From positions 1-32,251 of the forward strand of contig RXIY01000087.1 in NCBI GenBank assembly GCA_003963405.1: DNA of 32,251 nt, read 5' to 3'. Below, piece by piece: positions 7,938-16,773 of the stretch. Each line of letters opens with the position of its first letter. Positions within the stretch are counted from its first letter, which is position 1. Position numbers and translations under genes: made by a program. The stretch is from Hyphomicrobiales bacterium (GTDB lineage: Bacteria > Pseudomonadota > Alphaproteobacteria > Rhizobiales > Beijerinckiaceae). Below the pieces are notes generated by a model, which was not told where the DNA came from, ran no database searches, and was given only the letters and a program-made list of their open reading frames with translations.

Positions 7938-10019
7938 ATGGGCGAGTCGACCTCTTCCCACGAAGCGAGAGCGCGGGGACCCCGGCTGATCGCGCTGGCC
8001 GGTCCCTTCCAATGCGGCAAGACAACTCTACTGGAAGCCATTTTGGCCCATGCGGGGGCGATCCCGCGTCAGGGCGCCGTGGCCGACGGCGCGAGCCTCG
8101 GCGACGCGAGCCCGGAGGCGCGCGCCCACAAGATGAGCGTCGAGTCCAATATCGCGACCATCGACTACATGGGCGACCGATATAGTTTCATCGATCTTCC
8201 CGGCTCGGTCGAATTCGCCCATGAGGCGCGCAACATCCTTCCCGTCGTCGACGCCGCGATCGTGGTGTGCGAGGCCGACGAGCGCAAGATTCCTGCGCTG
8301 CAACTGACGCTGCGCCAGCTCGAGGAGCTCGGCGTTCCGCATCTTCTCTTTCTCAACAAGATCGACGCCGCGACGATCGACGTGCGCCAGGCGCTCGGCG
8401 TCCTGCAGCCCGCGTCGCGCACGCCGCTGCTCCTGCGTCAGATCCCCATCTGGAACAATGGCGTCGCCGTCGGCTTCATCGATCTGGCGCTCGAGCGCGC
8501 CTATGTCTATCGCGAACACGCGCCCTCGGAGGTGATCGAGATTCCGAAAGGCGAGGCGGCGACGGAAAAGGAAGCCCGCTACTCCATGCTGGAGCGCCTC
8601 GCCGATTACGACGACGCGCTGATGGAGGAGCTCATCTCCGACATTGAGCCGCCGCGCGATCAGGTCTTCGACGATTTGACGAAAGAGCTGCGTGCGGGGC
8701 TCGTGGCGCCGGTCTTCATCGGTTCGGCCGAGCGCGGCGCGGGCGTCACGCGCCTCCTCAAGGCGCTGCGCCACGAAGCGCCGGGCGTCGCCGACATGCG
8801 GGCGCGCCTCGGCGTTGCGGAAAACGGACCGCCTCTTGCGCGCATTTTGCGCACGATCCATACGCCGCACGGCGGCAAGCTTTCGGTCGCGCGCGTGCTG
8901 CGCGGCGTTTTCTCCGATGGCCAGACGGTGACCTCGCCCAATGGCGAGGACCGCCTGTCGGGACTTTCACGCCTGCTCGGCCCCAATCTGACCAAGGTGA
9001 GCGAAGCGAAGGAGGGAGACGTCGTCGCGCTCGGCCGCCTCGAACACGCGCAGACGGGCGAGACGGTGGTCGCCGACGGCCGCGCGGAGAGCGCCGCGCT
9101 GGCGACTCGCGCGCGCGTTCCGGAGCCCGTGCATGCGATCGCGCTTTCGGTGAAGGACCGCAAGGACGAGATGCGCCTCGCCGCGGCGATGGCGAAGCTC
9201 GTCGAGGAGGATCCATCGCTCGTCTTCGTCCACGATCAGGAGATGTCGCAGATCAAGCTTTACGGTCAGGGCGAGATGCATCTGCGCGTCGCGCTGGAGC
9301 GTCTGCAATCGCGCTTTGGCGTCGCCGTCGACGTGGCGAAGCCGACCGTCGCCTATCGCGAGACGATCCGCCACAAGGTGACGGTGCGCGGCCGCCACAA
9401 GAAGCAGTCGGGCGGGCATGGCCAGTTCGGCGACGTGGTGCTGGAGGTCGCGCCGCGCGGGCGCGGCGAAGGCTTCGCCTTCTCCGAGCGGGTCCATGGC
9501 GGCGCGGTGCCCAAGCAGTATTTCTCCTCGGTCGAGGCCGGGTGCCAGGACGCCATGATCCATGGTCCGCTGGGCTTTCCCGTCGTCGATGTGGAGGCCG
9601 TGCTGACGGACGGCTCCTATCACACCGTCGATTCCTCGGACATGGCCTTCCGCACCGCGGCGCGCATCGGCATGAGCGAGGCGCTCGGCAAGGCCGAACC
9701 CATTCTGCTTGAGCCGGTTCTGGCCGTGGACATCTTCGTGCCGAGCGACGCCATGTCGCGCGCGACGGGGCTCGTCTCGGGGCGGCGCGGGCAGATCATG
9801 GGCTTCGGGCCGCGCGAGGGCTGGGAGGGCTGGGACAGGCTGGAGGCCCTCATTCCCGAGGCGGAGATGGACAATCTCATCGTCGAGCTGCGCTCGGCGA
9901 CGGCCGGCGCGGGCTTCTTCCAGGCGCGCTTCGATCATCTCGCCGAAGTCGTCGGCAAACAGGCCCGCGATATCGTCGCCGCCCACGTCGGTCACCCGGC
10001 GCGCGCCGCAGCGGGTTGA
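7938..10019 (+). CDS. EF-G-like translational GTPase with altered G motifs
   Basis: The 693-residue protein follows the EF-G domain plan: G domain (about 1-260), domain II, domain III (LVEEDPSLVF, then GQGEMHLRVALERL), domain IV (TVAYRETI, then KKQSGGHGQFGDV) and domain V (LRSATAGAGFFQARFDHL). It belongs with the FusA2-like paralogues, not main EF-G. The P-loop is GPFQCGKT (22-29) and NKID is at 140-143, but the switch I RGITI motif is replaced by SVESNIATI and the switch II motif is DLPGS, with Ser90 where EF-G has the catalytic His. GTP hydrolysis may thus be slow or absent. GGAGG at 7928-7932 favours the ATG at 7938 (5-base spacing) over 7935. It stands alone, divergent from rph. Its cellular role is unknown. 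Confidence 0.88.
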   Translation: MGESTSSHEARARGPRLIALAGPFQCGKTTLLEAILAHAGAIPRQGAVADGASLGDASPEARAHKMSVESNIATIDYMGDRYSFIDLPGSVEFAHEARNILPVVDAAIVVCEADERKIPALQLTLRQLEELGVPHLLFLNKIDAATIDVRQALGVLQPASRTPLLLRQIPIWNNGVAVGFIDLALERAYVYREHAPSEVIEIPKGEAATEKEARYSMLERLADYDDALMEELISDIEPPRDQVFDDLTKELRAGLVAPVFIGSAERGAGVTRLLKALRHEAPGVADMRARLGVAENGPPLARILRTIHTPHGGKLSVARVLRGVFSDGQTVTSPNGEDRLSGLSRLLGPNLTKVSEAKEGDVVALGRLEHAQTGETVVADGRAESAALATRARVPEPVHAIALSVKDRKDEMRLAAAMAKLVEEDPSLVFVHDQEMSQIKLYGQGEMHLRVALERLQSRFGVAVDVAKPTVAYRETIRHKVTVRGRHKKQSGGHGQFGDVVLEVAPRGRGEGFAFSERVHGGAVPKQYFSSVEAGCQDAMIHGPLGFPVVDVEAVLTDGSYHTVDSSDMAFRTAARIGMSEALGKAEPILLEPVLAVDIFVPSDAMSRATGLVSGRRGQIMGFGPREGWEGWDRLEALIPEAEMDNLIVELRSATAGAGFFQARFDHLAEVVGKQARDIVAAHVGHPARAAAG

Positions 10020-10176
10020 GTTACGCCCTCTTCCTCTCCCGCAGGATGCAAAGCCAGGCCCGCCCTTCCGGAACGACGGTAATGGCGGGTTTCGGATCGC
10101 CGCCCTATCTACCGCATCAAGAGCCATGGGGATGCCTGTGCGGCTGCATAGTCGCCGAAAACGCCGGAGCGTCGAG

Positions 10177-10497
10177 ATGCGTCTTCTCCTGCTTGTTTTC
10201 TGGATATTTGCCGCAAGCCTGCCCGGCGCCGGGGCGGCTGAGAGCGCACGCGCCGCCGTGGCGGGCGAAAGCCCCCGCGCCGCTGCCGAGAAGCAGCCCG
10301 AGCTGAGGACGCCGCCGGGCAAGCCGGCGCATTTTCGCTGCGCGAGGAAAATCACCCTCGGCCCGGACAAGAGCGAGGTCGCTTGCCTGTTGAAGAGGCA
10401 CAATACTTACGCCGGAGGGCCCAGCCCGAAGCCGGCGCCGCAGCAGAAAGAGACTGGCGGGCGTGATCAGGACCGGCGGCAGCCTGGACGTCACTGA
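10177..10497 (+). CDS. Small secreted protein of unknown function
   Basis: A 106-residue frame starts at ATG 10177 with GGAG 7 bases upstream. It begins with a clear Sec signal (MRLLLLVFWIFAASLPGAGA, probably cut after AGA or GAA). The mature part is charged and Ala/Pro-rich, with one more ordered patch, FRCARKITLGPDKSEVACLL, that holds two cysteines 16 residues apart and could form a disulfide. The end is Gln/Arg/Gly-rich and looks disordered. I recognise no family. The signal peptide and ribosome site support it, but a frame this short in GC-rich DNA could be spurious. It lies 157 bases after the EF-G-like gene, in the same direction. Confidence 0.5.
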   Translation: MRLLLLVFWIFAASLPGAGAAESARAAVAGESPRAAAEKQPELRTPPGKPAHFRCARKITLGPDKSEVACLLKRHNTYAGGPSPKPAPQQKETGGRDQDRRQPGRH

Positions 10498-10553
10498 GGC
10501 GCCGCGCCGGTTCGTCAGTCGGCGGGCGCGGCCTGAGAGCCTATCTACGCCCA

Positions 10554-10586
10554 ACAAAAAACCGGCGGCCTCCAGGGGCCGCCGGT
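10554..10586 (-). terminator. Rho-independent terminator of phbB
   Basis: On the minus strand a perfect 10-bp stem (10577-10586 with 10561-10570) with a 6-base loop is followed by a run of six T residues (A-run at 10555-10560 on the plus strand). It begins 28 bases after the phbB stop and ends the phbA-phbB transcript. Confidence 0.88.
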
Positions 10587-10614
10587 CTGGCGCTGAAGCT
10601 TTCGTAGAGAAGCT

Positions 10615-11340
10615 CTAGGTCAGATACTGGCCGCCATTGATGGTGAGCGTCGAGCCGGTGATGAAGCCGGCGTCATCCGCCGCCAGGAAGACCACGGCGC
10701 GCGCGATTTCCTCCGGCTCGCCGAGGCGGCCGACCGCGATGTGGGAAATGACGTTCTTCTTCAGGATTTCGGGATCGACGGCCTTGACCATGTCGGTCGC
10801 GATATAGCCCGGCGCGATCGCATTGACGGTGACGCCCTTGCCGGCGCTTTCCTGCGCCAGCGCCTTCACGAAGCCGATGTCGCCGGCCTTGGAGGCGGAG
10901 TAGTTCGTCTGGCCCGCCTGGCCCTTCTGGCCGTTGATCGACGAGATGACGATGATGCGGCCGAAGCCGCGCTCGCGCATGCCGTTGATCACCGGGCGCG
11001 TGACGTTGAAGAGCGAGTTGAGATTGGTGCCGATGACGGCGTTCCACTGCTCCAGCGTCATCTTGTGGAAGAAGCCGTCCTTGGTGATACCCGCGTTGTT
11101 GACGAGAATATCGACCGGACCCAGATCCTTCTCGATCTGCGCGAGGCCGGCGGTGCAGGCGTCGTAATTGGAAACGTCGAATTTATAAACCGGAATGCCC
11201 GTATCCGCCTTGAACTTGTTGGCGGCCTCGTCGTTGCCCGCATAGGTCGCGGCGACAGTGTAGCCCGCCGCTTTGAGCGCCTTGGAAATCGCTTCGCCGA
11301 TGCCGCGCGTGCCGCCCGTCACAACTGCTGTTCTGGCCAC
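10615..11340 (-). CDS. phbB: Acetoacetyl-CoA reductase (NADPH)
   Basis: PhbB reduces acetoacetyl-CoA to (R)-3-hydroxybutyryl-CoA, the second step of polyhydroxybutyrate synthesis. The 241-residue short-chain dehydrogenase has the cofactor motif VTGGTRGIGEAIS near the N-terminus, NNAG at about 84-87, the catalytic Ser in ISSINGQKGQAGQTNYSASKAG with Tyr and Lys, and the PhbB-type ending FITGSTLTINGGQYLT. I chose the GTG at 11340: AGGAG lies a few bases upstream and it yields the family length. A TTG seven codons earlier lies across the ribosome site. The gene follows phbA, 82 bases away, in the same operon. Confidence 0.96.
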   Translation of the reverse strand: MARTAVVTGGTRGIGEAISKALKAAGYTVAATYAGNDEAANKFKADTGIPVYKFDVSNYDACTAGLAQIEKDLGPVDILVNNAGITKDGFFHKMTLEQWNAVIGTNLNSLFNVTRPVINGMRERGFGRIIVISSINGQKGQAGQTNYSASKAGDIGFVKALAQESAGKGVTVNAIAPGYIATDMVKAVDPEILKKNVISHIAVGRLGEPEEIARAVVFLAADDAGFITGSTLTINGGQYLT

Positions 11341-11368
11341 GTTTCTCTCCTCTCTCTCCAAATGGAAA

Positions 11369-11394
11369 GCCGCGCGCGTTCAAAGGCGCGCGGC
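11369..11394 (-). other. Stable hairpin between phbA and phbB
   Basis: A perfect 9-bp GC-only stem (11386-11394 with 11369-11377) with an 8-base loop lies in the 82-base gap between the phbA stop and the phbB start. The 3' side is followed by only a short T-poor CTTTCC, so it is a weak terminator at best. It could act as an attenuator or protect the 3' end of the phbA message. Confidence 0.5.
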
Positions 11395-11422
11395 GTGTTC
11401 TCCTGCCTCTCTTCGATGAGGC

Positions 11423-12775
<1,353 letters not shown>

Positions 12776-12847
12776 TTATCGTCGAACGAATGGTCCCTGG
12801 CGTTTTTTTGGGCGTCCGGCGGGTCGAGGGGAGCGGGCGGCGCAGGT

Positions 12848-13474
12848 ATGGCGACGGAAAAGAAACCTACTGTTATCAAGAAATACGCCAACCGTCGTCT
12901 CTACGACACGGGCACCAGCACTTATGTCACTCTCGAGGACCTCGCCGGCATGGTGAAGCGCGGCGAGGATTTCGTCGTCAGCGACGCCAAGACCGGCGAG
13001 GACATCACCCGACCGGTGCTGACCCAGATCATTTTCGAGCAGGAGGGCAAGGACGGCCAGAGCCTGCTGCCGATCGCCTTTCTACGCCAGCTCATCCGCT
13101 TTTATGGGGATTCCATGCAGATGCTCGTGCCGAGCTATCTGGAGTTCTCCATCGACAAGCTGACCAAGGAGCAGCAGAAGTTCCGCGACCAGCTCACCTC
13201 GGCGCTTCCGGCCGGCCCCTTCGCCGAGCCGACGCGGGCCGCCTTTCAGGCGATCGAGGAGCAGACCCGCAAGAACATGGCCGTGTTTCGTCAGGCGCTG
13301 ACCATGTTCAACCCCTTCGGCCTGCCGGCGGAAGGCGTGACAGGCACGACCGGCCCCTCGCTCGACGAGCGCGAGGCCGCCCCCGCCCGGGAGGGCGGCG
13401 CGGATGTGGCCGAGCTCAAGCGCCAGCTCGACGAGCTCAACAAGCGGATCGACAATTTGTCGAAGCAGGGATAG
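12848..13474 (+). CDS. phaR: Polyhydroxyalkanoate synthesis regulator PhaR
   Basis: PhaR is the DNA-binding repressor that also binds polyhydroxybutyrate and links granule state to phasin gene expression. The 208-residue product has the PHB_acc_N domain at about residues 8-68 (VIKKYANRRLYDTGTSTYV, then LEDLAGMV and DVITRPVLTQ-like DITRPVLTQIIFEQE), followed by the second PHB accumulation region (LIRFYGDSMQMLVPSYLE). The C-terminus (ELKRQLDELNKRIDNL) looks like a coiled coil. I chose the ATG at 12848 because conservation begins with MATEKKPTVIKKYANRR; the ribosome site is weak. It faces away from phbA across 249 bases, an arrangement that suggests shared regulation. Confidence 0.96.
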   Translation: MATEKKPTVIKKYANRRLYDTGTSTYVTLEDLAGMVKRGEDFVVSDAKTGEDITRPVLTQIIFEQEGKDGQSLLPIAFLRQLIRFYGDSMQMLVPSYLEFSIDKLTKEQQKFRDQLTSALPAGPFAEPTRAAFQAIEEQTRKNMAVFRQALTMFNPFGLPAEGVTGTTGPSLDEREAAPAREGGADVAELKRQLDELNKRIDNLSKQG

Positions 13475-13510
13475 GGGCGGTCCCGATCTTCTGCCACGCG
13501 CTTTGGGCGT

Positions 13511-13600
13511 TGGATGGCCGGCTGGGCATGGATGGCCGGGACAAGCCCGGCCATGACCATCCAGGAGCCCGTCATGCCCGCGCTTGTCGCGGGCATTCAA
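13511..13600. repeat. Two tandem palindromic REP-like elements
   Basis: Between phaR and ychF lie two hairpins of the same design: ATGGCCGGG (13532-13540) pairs with CCCGGCCAT (13546-13554) around ACAAG, and ATGCCCGCG (13574-13582) pairs with CGCGGGCAT (13588-13596) around CTTGT. Both stems are perfect. This is the CATGGCCGGGCTTGTCCCGGCCATG-type intergenic element found in many copies in Hyphomicrobiales genomes. It lies between two convergent genes and may stabilise both messages or end transcription. Confidence 0.8.
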
Positions 13601-13618
13601 CTGCGGACCTCGCTCAAC

Positions 13619-14716
13619 TCACGTATTGAACCTGAAGTGCATCACGTCGCCGTCAGCGACGACATAGTCCTTCCCCTCGAGCCGCAGCCGCCCCGCATCG
13701 CGGGCGCCCGCCTCGCCCTTGTTGGCGACGTAATCGTCGAAGGCGATGGTCTCGGCGCGGATGAAGCCTTTTTCGAAATCGGTGTGGATCACGCCGGCGG
13801 CCTGGGGCGCGCGCGTGCCTTTTTCGATGGTCCAGGCGCGGGCTTCCTTGGGGCCGACCGTGAAATAGGTGATGAGATGCAGCAGCTCGTAGCCGGCGCG
13901 GATGACGCGGTTGAGGCCCGGCTCGGTCAGCCCGACGGCCTCGAGGAAGTCCTTTTGCTCCTCGGGCGGCATGACCGCGATTTCGCTCTCGATCTTCGCC
14001 GAGACGACGACCGAGGCCGCGCCTTCCTCTGCGGCGCGCGCGGCGACCTTGGCCGAATTGCCGTTGCCCTCGGCGGCGGATTCCTCTTCCACATTGCAGA
14101 CGTAGAGCACCGGCTTCGAGGACAGAAGGCCCAGCCCGTTGAAAGCCGCGCGCTCCTCCTCGGAGACTTTCGTCATGCGGGCCGGCTTGCCTTCGCGCAG
14201 CAGGACGAGGCAGCGGTTCATCAGCTCGACGAGCTCCTTCGCCTCCTTGTCGCCGCCCTTGGCCTTCTTCTCCAGAGCGACCACGCGCTTTTCGAGGCTT
14301 TCGAGATCGGAGAGCATCAGCTCGGTCTCGATCGTCTCGATGTCGCGGATGGGATCGACGCCGCCTTCCACATGAGTCACGTCGCCGTCCTCGAAACAGC
14401 GCACGACATGGGCGATCGCGTCGCATTCGCGGATATTGGCGAGGAACTGGTTGCCCAGGCCTTCGCCCTTGGAGGCGCCGCGCACGAGGCCGGCGATGTC
14501 GACGAAGGTGAGCTGTGTCGGGATGATCTGCTTGGAGCCGGCGATTTGCGTCAGCGTCTCGAGACGCGGGTCGGGCACCGCCACCGCGCCGACATTGGGC
14601 TCGATGGTGCAGAAGGGATAATTCGCGGCCTGCGCCGCCGCCGTCTGCGTGAGCGCGTTGAAAAGAGTCGATTTGCCGACGTTCGGCAAACCGACGATGC
14701 CGCATTTGAAGCCCAT
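13619..14716 (-). CDS. ychF: Ribosome-binding ATPase YchF
   Basis: YchF is an Obg-family P-loop protein that binds ribosomes and hydrolyses ATP instead of GTP. The 365-residue product has the P-loop GLPNVGKS (9-16), the G3 motif [20 protein letters not shown], and NVEE in place of NKxD, the change behind its ATP preference. The C-terminal TGS-like domain ends [16 protein letters not shown], as in the family. The ATG at 14716 gives the family N-terminus [16 protein letters not shown]. It stands alone, with palindromic repeats after its stop. Confidence 0.98.
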   Translation of the reverse strand: MGFKCGIVGLPNVGKSTLFNALTQTAAAQAANYPFCTIEPNVGAVAVPDPRLETLTQIAGSKQIIPTQLTFVDIAGLVRGASKGEGLGNQFLANIRECDAIAHVVRCFEDGDVTHVEGGVDPIRDIETIETELMLSDLESLEKRVVALEKKAKGGDKEAKELVELMNRCLVLLREGKPARMTKVSEEERAAFNGLGLLSSKPVLYVCNVEEESAAEGNGNSAKVAARAAEEGAASVVVSAKIESEIAVMPPEEQKDFLEAVGLTEPGLNRVIRAGYELLHLITYFTVGPKEARAWTIEKGTRAPQAAGVIHTDFEKGFIRAETIAFDDYVANKGEAGARDAGRLRLEGKDYVVADGDVMHFRFNT

Positions 14717-14782
14717 ATCCGTCCCGTTCGATTGGAGTTGTTCGCTTGGGCGCGGTATGCGGGGCGGCGCGGCAAAAGGCAA

Positions 14783-14800
14783 GGGGGCGCGGGCGCCCCC
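14783..14800 (-). terminator. Likely terminator of the di-heme cytochrome gene
   Basis: A perfect 8-bp stem (14793-14800 with 14783-14790) with a 2-base loop begins 16 bases after the cytochrome stop on the minus strand. The following minus-strand bases are TTGCCTTTTGCC, moderately T-rich. It separates this gene from ychF downstream. Confidence 0.55.
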
Positions 14801-14816
14801 TCGTTCGCGAGAGCGA

Positions 14817-16568
14817 TCAGAGGCTTTTCAAATATTCCAGCAGGGCCTTTTTCTCGTCCGCCGAAAGCTTGACGCCGAACTCGTGGCCGCAGCGGCTGTT
14901 GCCCGAGTCGCGCTTGCCGCAGTCGTCGGCCGTATAGGTCGAACTCAACCCCGGCTGCTCCTGCGCGAGACCCACCTTGTCGATGTCATAGGCGCGGCCG
15001 ACCTTGAACGAGGCGGGGCGCTTCGAGGCGGGTTCGAGCAGGTCGGAAAGCGTCGGCACCGAGCCATTGTGCAGATAGGGCGCCGCCGCCCAAATGCCCT
15101 TCATCACGCGCGACTCATAAGCGGGCGGGGGCGCCTCGCCAGGCTTCCGGTAGGTATTCTCCAGCGCCTGCCGCATCTTCTCGATCACCGCCGCCCGCAA
15201 GGCGGCCGGAGTCGCCGGCCTGATCGGCAGACACTCCTCCACGATCGGCCTGAACACATCCAGCCCGAAATGCAGCGGCGCCTCCAGGATCGAGCCGATG
15301 ACGGACAGGCCGAGAATGCTGATGATCTTGTCCTTGGACTTCAGCGGCGTATCGAGGCCCGGCAGGAAGGGCAGCGACGCCCCTTCGAGCACGCCGGTCT
15401 GCGCCTCGCGGGCTAGCACCGCATATTCCTTCGAGTCGGTTCCGACATCCTGTATCGGCGTCCGCCAGGTGCTGGGGTTGCAGGCGCGCGCCGCGCCAGT
15501 CGCGACCTCGTGGCACCCTGTCGCGCAGCCGCCGTCCTTGGGGGCGCGATGGAAGATTTCCTCGCCCTTGGCGACGAGCGCCGGGTCGAGCGGCCACGGC
15601 CATTTCGGCGGCTCGATCTGCTTGAGAAGAATTTCGAGCCTCTGCAGGCCGGCGTAGTTCAGGGAGGAATCGTTCAGAAAGTTGATGACGTCGGGCAGAA
15701 TTGATTTTGTGGGACGATAGACGCCGAAGACGCCATAGACCTCGCCGACATTGCGCGCGAGGCCGAGAATATCGTCGCCATTGCGGGCGAAGCCCGGCCA
15801 TTGCGTCGTGTCCTGAATGGGCGCGTTCCAGACGAAAGGATAGCGCACTGGCGCATTCGCGGATTCGATGTTGTCCCGGATGATGCGGGTCGGGGGCTCT
15901 CCGATGTCGAGCCCGGCGACGCGGTTGAAGATCATCGACACCGCGTCGGCGCGCCCCACACCCCACGCCGGCGAGGGCAGCGCCTTGCTCATCAGCGCGT
16001 GATAGGGCGCAAACCACGCCTGGAGGTCGTCGCGCAGCTCCTGACGGGCCTCCTCGCTCGCGGCGCCGACGGACTTGGCGAAACCGTCGAAAGCCGCGCC
16101 GTCTTTCAGGACGCGGTCCACCGCCGCGTCGATGTCGGCAAGAAGCGACTGGAAATCGGACAGTGCAGGCCCGCCGTCGATCCGCCAGGAGACGCCGTTC
16201 ACCTCGATCTGGCGTGTGTGACACGCCGAGCAGGTCATGCTGAGCGTGCGGACGTTGTTTTCCGTGGCCGTGAGAAAGCCGACGGGGAGGCCGGGCGTCG
16301 GGCTGTCGGGATTGGGCAGATAGCCATAGCGGGTCAGGCCGTCGTCGAGGAATGCCGAGCCGTCGGCGCGCTTGAGCGCCTTGAACCAGGCGAAGGGCAT
16401 GATCCGCGCCCCCTGGTCCCGCGTATAGAAGTCGCTGCGGCTCGCCTGCGTCCATTGTGCGCCCTGGCTCGCATATTTCAGTTCCGCTTTCGCGGGGGCG
16501 GCGGCGAGGGCAATCGATGACAGGCTCGCGAAAACGAGCAGGGAAATGGGTTTACGCTTCTCCCACAT
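14817..16568 (-). CDS. Secreted di-heme cytochrome c of the peroxidase/RoxA-like group
   Basis: The 583-residue precursor has a Sec signal (SLLVFASLSSIALAAAPAKAE), so it acts in the periplasm. A canonical haem site CSACH is at 113-117. The second site reads CATGCH at 348-353, with three residues between the cysteines instead of two. The C-terminal part has the family signature GIWAAAPYLHNGSVPTLSDLLEP, then a GRAYDIDKVG block and the ending LSADEKKALLEYLKSL. This group includes di-heme peroxidase-like proteins and the rubber oxygenase RoxA; the family is much longer than ordinary cytochrome c peroxidases, as here. The substrate is unknown. The ATG at 16568 has GGAGA 7 bases upstream. It is divergent from the L,D-transpeptidase and has no obvious electron-transfer partner in the window. 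Confidence 0.88.
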   Translation of the reverse strand: MWEKRKPISLLVFASLSSIALAAAPAKAELKYASQGAQWTQASRSDFYTRDQGARIMPFAWFKALKRADGSAFLDDGLTRYGYLPNPDSPTPGLPVGFLTATENNVRTLSMTCSACHTRQIEVNGVSWRIDGGPALSDFQSLLADIDAAVDRVLKDGAAFDGFAKSVGAASEEARQELRDDLQAWFAPYHALMSKALPSPAWGVGRADAVSMIFNRVAGLDIGEPPTRIIRDNIESANAPVRYPFVWNAPIQDTTQWPGFARNGDDILGLARNVGEVYGVFGVYRPTKSILPDVINFLNDSSLNYAGLQRLEILLKQIEPPKWPWPLDPALVAKGEEIFHRAPKDGGCATGCHEVATGAARACNPSTWRTPIQDVGTDSKEYAVLAREAQTGVLEGASLPFLPGLDTPLKSKDKIISILGLSVIGSILEAPLHFGLDVFRPIVEECLPIRPATPAALRAAVIEKMRQALENTYRKPGEAPPPAYESRVMKGIWAAAPYLHNGSVPTLSDLLEPASKRPASFKVGRAYDIDKVGLAQEQPGLSSTYTADDCGKRDSGNSRCGHEFGVKLSADEKKALLEYLKSL

Positions 16569-16773
16569 TGAATGATCTCCAATAGAAAAACCAAATATAT
16601 CAGTAGGCTATCACGGTACGGTTCGGCGGGCAACGGCGGCGGCCGCCTGTCGCGGCGCTTTCCCCGCGGAATTCAGTTGACCCCCGAAGCCGGGGGACTG
16701 CAATAGGGCGTGGACATTCGATGCTTGACCCCGGGGTTGGTTGGCGCCACGGGGCGCAAGCCCGCGAGAGGCG

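Noticed and set aside
8967-10403. Long open frame on the minus strand opposite the EF-G-like gene
   Set aside because: It mirrors the codon pattern of the real gene and its His/Arg/Asp-rich translation has no recognisable domain.
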